This document shows positions 57,292-64,000 of a stretch of DNA of 64,000 bases, piece by piece. Under the pieces are notes generated by a model. It was given only the letters and a program-made list of their open reading frames with translations. It made no database searches and had not been told where the DNA came from. The DNA lies in assembly GCA_963728995.1 (NCBI GenBank), contig CAVSMD010000002.1, positions 1-64,000 of the forward strand. The letters are read 5' to 3'. The translations under genes were made by a program, and so were the position numbers. The number at the start of each line of letters is the position of its first letter. Within the stretch, counting starts at the first letter, position 1. This DNA comes from FEN-1219 sp963728995 (GTDB lineage: Bacteria > Pseudomonadota > Gammaproteobacteria > Steroidobacterales > Rariloculaceae).

Positions 57292-59351
57292 CCCTTGGCC
57301 GCCAATGTCGCATCGATAAAGGAACGCAAATCTGCTTCGGACCACATGACCACACCATGCGACTCGGCGTCGGATTGCTTTGATCCGGGATTCTCTCCGA
57401 CGACAAGGACACTCGTCTTCTTGGAGACCGACCCTGCCACCTTCGCCCCGAGCGCCTGCAAACGTGCCTTGGCCTCATCACGGGTCATGCTGGACAGCGT
57501 TCCGGTAATCACAAATGTCATTCCGCTCAATGGCTGCCTGCCCTTCGACGGACGATTCGCGAGAGGCCAATGGATGCCCGCCGCCTGCAGCTTCTCGATC
57601 ACTTCCACGTTGTGGCGCTCGTGAAAGAACGCTCTGATATTTGCCGCGACGACAGGGCCGACGTCCGGAACCTGCTGCAATCTTTCTTCGTCGGCCCCCA
57701 ACAGTTCCTCCAGCGAGCCGAAGTCATTTGCCAGCGCCAATGCCGTAGCCTCGCCTACATCGGCGATACCGAGGGCATAGAGAAAGCGTGGATAGGTCGT
57801 GCGCTTGCTCCGTTCGAGTGCCGCGACCAGCTTCTTGGCGGACTTCTCACCCAAATGATCCAGCTCGGCCAATTGCTCGGACGTAAGTCCGTATAGGTCC
57901 GCCGGGGTCGTGACCAATTTCTGCTCGACGAGCTGATCGACCACCTTGGGCCCGAAGCCTTCGATATCCATGGCGTGACGCGACGCGAAGTGTCGTATGG
58001 ACTCCTTGAGCTGTGCCGGGCAAAAGAGCCCGCCAACGCAGCGAGCGACGGCTTCACCTTCGTTTCGCTCGACCTCGGCGCCACAAATTGGGCAATGGCT
58101 CGGGAGGACGACGGCCCGCGCACGGCTGGGGCGCCGCTCCAGGACCACCTTTACGATTTCCGGGATCACATCGCCCGCGCGTCGGACGACGACTGTGTCG
58201 CCGATCCGCACGTCCTTTCGTTGCAGATCGTCCATGTTGTGCAGTGTCGCGTTGCTTACCGTAACGCCACCCACGAATACCGGCTCGAGTCTAGCCACCG
58301 GCGTCAGGGCGCCCGTTCGTCCGACTTGGAACGCCACATCCTTAACGACCGTGGTCTCCTCCTGGGCGGGAAACTTGTGCGCTATCGCCCAGCGCGGTGC
58401 CCGAGATACGAAGCCAAGCTCGTCTTGCCAGCGTAGGTTGTTCACCTTATATACGACCCCGTCGATCTCGTAGGGTAATTTCTGACGTTTCTGGCCGACA
58501 TGAGCGTAATAGGCCAAACAACCAGAAATTCCTTCTACCAATTTCCCTTCGGGACATGTACGCAGACCAAGCTCGCGCAGCGCTCCCACTATCTGCCGCT
58601 GCTCGCCACGAGGCAGCACGCCCGCCGTCACTTCACCGATCGCGTAGAAGAAGGCCTCCAGAGGTCGCTCGGCGGTCAGCCGAGGATCCAGCTGCCGCAG
58701 ACTGCCCGCTGCGGCATTGCGTGGGTTCACGAAGGTCTTTTCGCCGCGCTCGAGAGCGCGGCGGTTCAGCTCTTCGAAGCCCCGTTTTGGCATGAAGATC
58801 TCGCCCCGAACTTCGAGCAACGGCGGCACATGCGGTCCGCGCAATCGCAGCGGAATCGAGTGGATCGTGCGGACGTTGTGGGTGATGTCTTCGCCGGTCG
58901 TTCCATCCCCGCGAGTCGCTCCAAAAACCAGCTCGCCGTCCTCGTAGCGCAAACTGACAGCGGCGCCGTCGAGCTTCGGCTCCGCCCAGTAAGTTACCTG
59001 TTCGACAGGTACGTCCGCGGACGCGAGCCGTTCCCGGACGCGATTATCGAAGGCCTCGAGCTCGGCGGCGTCGAAGACATTGTCGAGCGAGAGCATCGGC
59101 TTGGCATGCTTCACCTCGCGAAACTCGCCGAGCTTCGCAGTTCCTACGCGCTGCGTCGGTGAGTCCGGGGTCACGAGCTCCGGGTGCTCACGCTCCATTG
59201 CTTGCAATCGCCGGAACAGGCGGTCGTATTCGGCATCCGAAACCGTTGGATCGTCCAGAACGTAATAGGCGTAGTTATGCTCTTCGATGGCTTTCCGCAG
59301 ACGGGCCAAGTCTGCTGTCAGCTTCGCCTCGCCTGATTTGGCCTTTGGCAC
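57288..59351 (-). CDS. ligA: NAD-dependent DNA ligase
   Basis: 687 residues in the standard order: NAD-binding Ia domain, adenylation domain with the catalytic Lys in EPKLDGAAV (about residue 126), OB fold (RTGALTPVARLEPVFVGGV), a four-Cys zinc finger (CPICGAEVER...CVGGLFC), helix-hairpin-helix repeats and a C-terminal BRCT domain (LSGMTFVITGTLSSMTRDEA). It seals nicks during replication and repair. GTG start at 59351 (VPKAKSGEAKLT), seven bases after zipA. Its stop overlaps the DUF6502 start. Confidence 0.97.
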   Translation of the reverse strand: MPKAKSGEAKLTADLARLRKAIEEHNYAYYVLDDPTVSDAEYDRLFRRLQAMEREHPELVTPDSPTQRVGTAKLGEFREVKHAKPMLSLDNVFDAAELEAFDNRVRERLASADVPVEQVTYWAEPKLDGAAVSLRYEDGELVFGATRGDGTTGEDITHNVRTIHSIPLRLRGPHVPPLLEVRGEIFMPKRGFEELNRRALERGEKTFVNPRNAAAGSLRQLDPRLTAERPLEAFFYAIGEVTAGVLPRGEQRQIVGALRELGLRTCPEGKLVEGISGCLAYYAHVGQKRQKLPYEIDGVVYKVNNLRWQDELGFVSRAPRWAIAHKFPAQEETTVVKDVAFQVGRTGALTPVARLEPVFVGGVTVSNATLHNMDDLQRKDVRIGDTVVVRRAGDVIPEIVKVVLERRPSRARAVVLPSHCPICGAEVERNEGEAVARCVGGLFCPAQLKESIRHFASRHAMDIEGFGPKVVDQLVEQKLVTTPADLYGLTSEQLAELDHLGEKSAKKLVAALERSKRTTYPRFLYALGIADVGEATALALANDFGSLEELLGADEERLQQVPDVGPVVAANIRAFFHERHNVEVIEKLQAAGIHWPLANRPSKGRQPLSGMTFVITGTLSSMTRDEAKARLQALGAKVAGSVSKKTSVLVVGENPGSKQSDAESHGVVMWSEADLRSFIDATLAAKG

Positions 59352-59358
59352 GGTAGTC

Positions 59359-59986
59359 TCAGCGGCGATCGGTCTGATGCCGATACTCGATGAGCTCTTC
59401 GCGCAGATACCGCTCGCGTTGGCTGCTCCAAGAGCTGCCACGCTCATCGAACAGATCCGCGGCCAGCTCTACGGACAAGGCGCGCGCCGTCTCCACCATC
59501 GCGTCGAAGCGCGCAACAGGATCCCCCGCACCCGGCAAAACCAAGAAGAGGCTGAGCCCGGCGATCATGGCGCCGTCGACGTTGCTGAGATCGAACGATC
59601 CAGGCTCCGTAAGGCTCGCGACGCTGAACGCTTCTTTCAGGGCGCCGAGCTGCCGATGGAAGATCGAGTAGCGCCCGTGCTCGAGCCCCGCTTGTCGCAG
59701 GGCCTGTATGGCGCGGTCCGCCGCTAGCTCGCCTTCGCGTGGAATCAAGCGCACGGCCACGATCCGATCGGGTCCGTGCCTCGCCGCGGTCTCTTCCGAT
59801 ACGATTTCGACCAGTGGCCTCGGGCGCCTCGGAGACGCCTACCGTCTCTCCGATGCTTGGCTCAGTTCGATGAACTCGGCTCGGCAGGCGCGGCAGCTGC
59901 CAGCGAAAAAAGCCTCGGCTCCAGAGGTAAACCCCGACTACCGCCAGGGCCCCCAGCCCCAAAAGTACCCAGCGTAAGTCCCACAT
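59359..59986 (-). CDS. zipA: Cell division protein ZipA; one frameshift
   Basis: About 208 residues, short for ZipA because the linker is brief. N-terminal membrane anchor WVLLGLGALAVVGVYLWSRG (start ATG at 59986), Pro/Arg-rich linker, then the C-terminal FtsZ-binding domain (VAVRLIPREGELAADRAIQA, SLTEPGSFDLSNVDGAMIAG). The two parts are in different frames, changing near 59815. ZipA tethers FtsZ to the inner membrane. The smc-zipA-ligA order is the normal one, which makes a true loss of this essential gene unlikely. Confidence 0.9.
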
Positions 59987-59997
59987 CGCGACGGGCG

Positions 59998-62900
59998 CTA
60001 CATGGCCGCAAGTCTGACCGCTTCGTCGATGTCGACGGCAACCATCCGCGACACGCCCGGCTCCTGCATCGTCACCCCGGTGAGCTGGTGCATGGTCTCC
60101 ATGGTGGTCTTGTTGTGCGTGATGATCACGAACTGCACCTGCTCCGACATCTCCTTCACGATGTCCGAGAATCGACCGACGTTGGCGTCGTCGAGAGGTG
60201 CATCCACCTCGTCCAGCAGACAGAACGGTGCCGGATTCAGCTCGAAGATAGAGAACACCAGTGCCACGGCCGTCAGGGCCTTCTCACCGCCCGACAGCAA
60301 ATGAATGGTGCTGATCTTCTTGCCCGGCGGCCGCGCCATGATGGTGACGCCGGCCGCCAGGACATCCTCGCCGTCGAGCTCGAGATAGGCATGCCCACCA
60401 CCGAACAGACGCGGGAACAGACGGCCCAGTCCTTGGTTCGTCTTGTCGAACGTCTCCTTGAAGCGCGTGCGAGTTTCGCGATCGATCTTGCGGATCGCAT
60501 TTTCGAGCGTTTCGAGCGCGTCGGTGAGATCCGTAAACTGTGCGTCGAGGTATTTCTTGCGTTCGGACTGCTCCTGGAACTCGTCGATGGCGGCGAGATT
60601 GATGGCTCCGAGCCTGTGGATTCGGCGCTCGATCTGCTCGAACGTCTCGTGCCATACGGCCGGCGTTGCGTCGCCCGGCAAGCCCGCGGTGATCTCGTCG
60701 AGCGCAAAGCCGGTGGCGGCGAACTGTTCGGCGACGGTCTCCGTTCGCACTTGCGCTTCGCGAACGGTCAGCCGAACGTTATCGGCGATCTCACGCAGCT
60801 CGTTCACGACTCTTCTGCCGGTCGTTGCGCTGTTGCTCGGTCTCGCGGAGTTGAGCGTCGATTTCGTCCATCGCCGCGCGTGCGCGTCCCAAATCGGCCT
60901 CCACCACCAGCCGTTCGTCGAGCTTGCCGACGAGCGTCTGCTCCTCTGCGCGCAAGGGGTCACGCGCCGACTCGATCGTGGTCTTTAGCTCCTGCTGGCG
61001 CCGCGTCAGATGGGCGAGCTGGCTCTGAACGCGAACCAGCGCCGCGCTGGCCGACTCCTTGGAGCTGCGTCGCGACTCGACCTTGATGGCGATGGCCTGC
61101 GCCGCCTCCCGATGCTCTTCTGCGCGCGCACGCGCAACCGCAAGGCGCTCTTGATGCTCATGGCGCTGCCGCTCGAAGTCCTCCCGGCTCGTAGCCGAGA
61201 TCCTGGTGCCGCGTCACGGCTGCCGCGCGCCGACTCCGGCTGTCTTCATGTGCCGTGCGTAGCGCCTCGCGCTCGGCGTCGAGATCCGCGAGCGCTCGGT
61301 CGAGGGTCGCTGCGCGCTGTCGTGCCTGATCGAGCTCGGCACGCGTGCCGCCCAGGCTCGCCTTGGTGTCCGCGAGTAGCTCCTGGCGGCGCGTGGCTTC
61401 CGCTTGCGCCTGCGAACGCGACTCCTCGAGTCGCTCGAGCTGGAAACGGGTATCCGCCTGCGCCTTCGCGATTTCGTCCACGCGGCGCGCGGTGTTCGCG
61501 GTGTGCTCACGCAGCCGATTGATCTCGTCGCTGCGGGCGATCACGCCCACCTGAGGATCATCGCTGCGATTCATCCGTAGCCAAAGCCGACCGATCCAAA
61601 CGCCCTCGCGTGTCACGAACGACTCGCCGTCGGCCAGCGTGTGCCGGGCGCTGAGCGCTGTTTGCAGCGACTCTGCGACGCGCACACCGACGAGTAACGC
61701 GGCCACCGCCACGGGTGCCTGCATACGCGCGAGCAACGAGTCCCGCCCTGCGGCAACCGGTGCTTCGCCCGTGTCCTCGATCAGCGCCAGGCCACCGTCC
61801 GTGAGGTCGGCAAGCGTTGTGGCTACGGTGTCGATGCTCTTGATGCGCACGGCTTGCAGGTAGGGCCCAAGCACGGTCTCGACGGCGCGCTCCCAGCCGG
61901 CCTCGACGACCAGCTCCTGGGCGAGACGCGGCCGGTCATCGAGCGATTGGCCCGTGAGCCAGCGATTCACCTGCTCGGTCGACTTGCCGAGCGCGGCTTC
62001 TTGGAGGGCCTCGAGCGAGGTCAAACGACCGCGGTCGGTCTGCAGGCTTTCGCGAAGCTGATCGAGGTGCGACGACACCTTCTTTTCCTGCTCCCGCAGC
62101 TGCTGGATTTGCTGCCACACCGTGTTGAGCGCCCGCGTGGCGTCCTCGCACGCGGATCCGAGCCGTTCCTCCTGGCCCACCAAGGCCTCCAGTCGCTCCT
62201 CGATCGCGACGAAGCTCAGCCCCGAGCGTTCCTCGAGGTGCTTCTGCCGCTCTTTCTCGAGCCGCTGGCTCTGTGCCGTGAGTTGCTCGAGGCGCGTGTC
62301 CTCGACGTCCATCGACCGCTCGACAGTGGAGAGCTCCTCTGCGCTGTGCTCCCAGCGTTCACGCCACTGTTCCATGGCGCGCTCCGCCTCTTCGAGCGCC
62401 TGCTGCGAGTTGCGTTGCGCGGCATGAGCTTGCTCGAGGCCGGGTCCGAGCTCGCTCAAGATTTGCTCGAGCTGCGCCAGCTCGACCTGGTCATTCTCGA
62501 TGTGGGTATTGATCTCAGCCATCTGACTGTCGGTGATCTGCAGATCCTCGCTCTGTCGCTGGATGAGCTCCTTGCGATGCTGGATGGACTGCTCGAGGCG
62601 CGCAATATCGGAACCGACCCGGTAGTAGTTGCCCTGCACGGCACTGAATCGCTCGTTCCGATCGGCGAGCTCCACGCGCAACTTCTCCAGCGTGGTTTCC
62701 GCTGAGCGCTGCGCTGCGACGGCCGCCTCGAGCGCGATCTGCTTCTCTCGTAGCTCGTGCTCCTGCGCTGCAACCTCCGCGCGCAGGCTCCCGAGTCGCA
62801 ACGCCAGAAGCTCCGCGTTCACTTTGCGCTGCTCGGCCTTCAAGTTCTTGTAGCGCTCCGCGTCCTTCGCCTGGCGCTGGAGATGAGTCAGCTGCTTATC

Positions 62901-63503
62901 GATCTCTTCGCGCAGGTCGGTGAGACGCTCGAGGTTTTCGCGCGTGTGGTGAATCCGATGCTCGGTCTCGCGCCGCCGCTCTTTGTATTTAGAGATGCCG
63001 GCGGCCTCTTCGAGGAACCCTCGGAGCTCCTCGGGCTTCGCCTCTACGAGGCGCGAAATCATGCCCTGCTCGATGATCGAGTAGCCGTGCGAGCCAACAC
63101 CCGTGCCGAGCAGAATGTGCGTGATGTCCTTACGACGACATCGGCCGTTGTTCAGGTAGTACTGCGACGTGCCGTCGCGAGAGACCACGCGCCGAACCGC
63201 CACCTCGTTGTACCCGGCGAACGGGCCGCCAATCGAGCCATCGGTGTTGTCGAATGTGAGCTCGATGCTCGCCACGCCGACCGGCTTGCGGTTGGCCGAG
63301 CCGTTGAAGATGACATCGACCATCGAGTCGCCGCGCAGCGTCTTGGCCGACGCCTCGCCGAGCACCCAGCGGATGGCATCGATGATGTTGGACTTGCCGC
63401 ACCCGTTCGGGCCGACGATGCCCATCAGGTTACTGGGGAACTTGATGGTGGTGGGATCAACGAAAGACTTGAAGCCCGAAAGCTTGATCTTAGTCAGGCG
63501 CAA
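59998..63503 (-). CDS. smc: Chromosome segregation ATPase SMC; two frameshifts
   Basis: About 1168 residues. N-terminal head with KLSGFKSFVDPTTIKFP and Walker A GPNGCGKSNIIDAIRWVLGE, a long coiled coil, the hinge at about 62000-61600 (LGPYLQAVRIKSIDTVATTL), a returning coiled coil, and the C-terminal head with signature LLSGGEKALTAVAL and Walker B PFCLLDEVDAPLDD. Frame changes occur near 61195 (continuing as SREDFERQRHEHQERLAV) and near 60805 (continuing as LREIADNVRLTV). SMC compacts and separates chromosomes with ScpA and ScpB, both present in the window. It is divergent from queF. Confidence 0.95.
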
Positions 63504-63630
63504 TGGATAACCCCGTGGTGGTCGGGCAACTGCGGATGGTCGCCTCGACGGCCGTAGTGTAAATTAAAAAACAATCTGAAAGCGACGGTTGCATCGGCCG
63601 TCGATCACATGCAACTGGAAGTCGAAATAC

Positions 63631-64000
63631 GTGGCTCGTAAGCCCGCTCCCCGGCCGTCGAAGCGCATCCTGGAAACGTTTCCGAACCCCGAGCCTGGAC
63701 GTGACTACACGATCCGGATGCGGATACCGGAGTTCACCTGTCTGTGCCCGAAGACAGGTCAGCCGGACTTTGCGACGCTGCAGCTCGAGTATGTGCCCGA
63801 CACGAAGTGCGTCGAGCTCAAGTCGCTCAAGCTCTACATCTGGTCGTTCCGCAATCAAGGCGCCTTCCACGAGGCCGTGACCAATCGGATCGTGGACGAT
63901 CTGGGCGGTCTGCTGCGGCCGCGGTTCATCCGACTGACGGCCGATTTCAACGTCCGCGGGGGCATTTTCACGACGGTGGTCGCGGAGCGGCGACAGCCGG
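63631..64000 (+). CDS. queF: 7-cyano-7-deazaguanine (preQ0) reductase, QueF, partial
   Basis: The first 123 residues of a short-type QueF, cut by the right edge. GTG start at 63631 with GGAAG about nine bases upstream. It shows FTCLCPKTGQPDFATL with the catalytic Cys (CPKTG) and Asp (QPDF), then CVELKSLKLYIWSFRNQGAF and HEAVTNRIVDDL. It reduces preQ0 to preQ1 with NADPH in queuosine synthesis for tRNA. The single-domain YkvM-like type is implied by the position of the Cys motif near the N-terminus; E. coli-type QueF is longer and duplicated. Confidence 0.93.
   Translation, partial: MARKPAPRPSKRILETFPNPEPGRDYTIRMRIPEFTCLCPKTGQPDFATLQLEYVPDTKCVELKSLKLYIWSFRNQGAFHEAVTNRIVDDLGGLLRPRFIRLTADFNVRGGIFTTVVAERRQP

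Overview
The window is high-GC DNA from a gammaproteobacterium, most like the Pseudomonas/Xanthomonas/Nevskia/Steroidobacter side of the class. The evidence is gene order. The run gyrA-serC-serA-pheA-aroA-cmk-rpsA-ihfB-lapB, the divergent mtaD-ubiG-mupP-like phosphatase-rmuC-yciK run, and the smc-zipA-ligA cluster are all typical of that group, and ZipA is a gammaproteobacterial division protein. The genus cannot be fixed from the sequence alone.

Layout. 1-1.0 kb: a class II Fic protein cut by the window edge. 1.0-5.3 kb: a small mobile-element replication module (AlpA-like regulator, primase-polymerase/helicase, one unknown gene) with no recognisable integrase. 5.4-10 kb: small accessory genes, including a secreted Cys-repeat protein next to a trypsin-like protease, a cold-shock protein and three RRM RNA-binding proteins. 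10.1-17.7 kb: a 1112-residue hybrid histidine kinase, a LuxR-HTH/VOC fusion, a secreted amidase, a LigK/RraA-type aldolase and a class III CoA-transferase. 17.8-30.6 kb: galU, comEA and the large housekeeping run from gyrA down to lapB. 30.8-37.4 kb: the mtaD-ubiG-mupP-rmuC-yciK run, a fourth RRM gene and two small secreted proteins. 37.4-45.6 kb: an ABC efflux operon (adaptor, ATPase, long permease, collapsed second permease, second ATPase) that ends with its own sigma-54 response regulator and sensor kinase. A good sigma-54 promoter and an upstream dyad lie in front of it. 45.6-53.6 kb: a transporter, RidA, an exported NmrA-like protein, rluB, scpB, scpA, an M50 peptidase, a YciO/Sua5 protein, yciB, bolA and a parvulin lipoprotein. 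53.6-57.3 kb: a DUF6502 gene (broken), a secreted protein made of about 37 GQSGSN octapeptide repeats, and an intact DUF6502 gene translationally coupled to ligA. 57.3-64 kb: ligA, zipA, smc and the start of queF.

Quality caveat. At least 14 genes carry single-base frameshifts, including smc, zipA and galU, which a living cell should need intact. One is clearly a G7/G8 homopolymer problem (galU). Most of these are therefore probably consensus errors rather than true pseudogenes, and they are annotated as single genes spanning the frames. The two cases I consider likely to be really decayed are the 59-codon permease remnant at 40.9 kb and, less certainly, the first DUF6502 copy.

The most unusual parts are the DUF6502/octapeptide-repeat/DUF6502 module, the sigma-54-driven efflux operon with its permease remnant, and the control region of the integrase-less replication element, which can fold into two mutually exclusive hairpins just before alpA.
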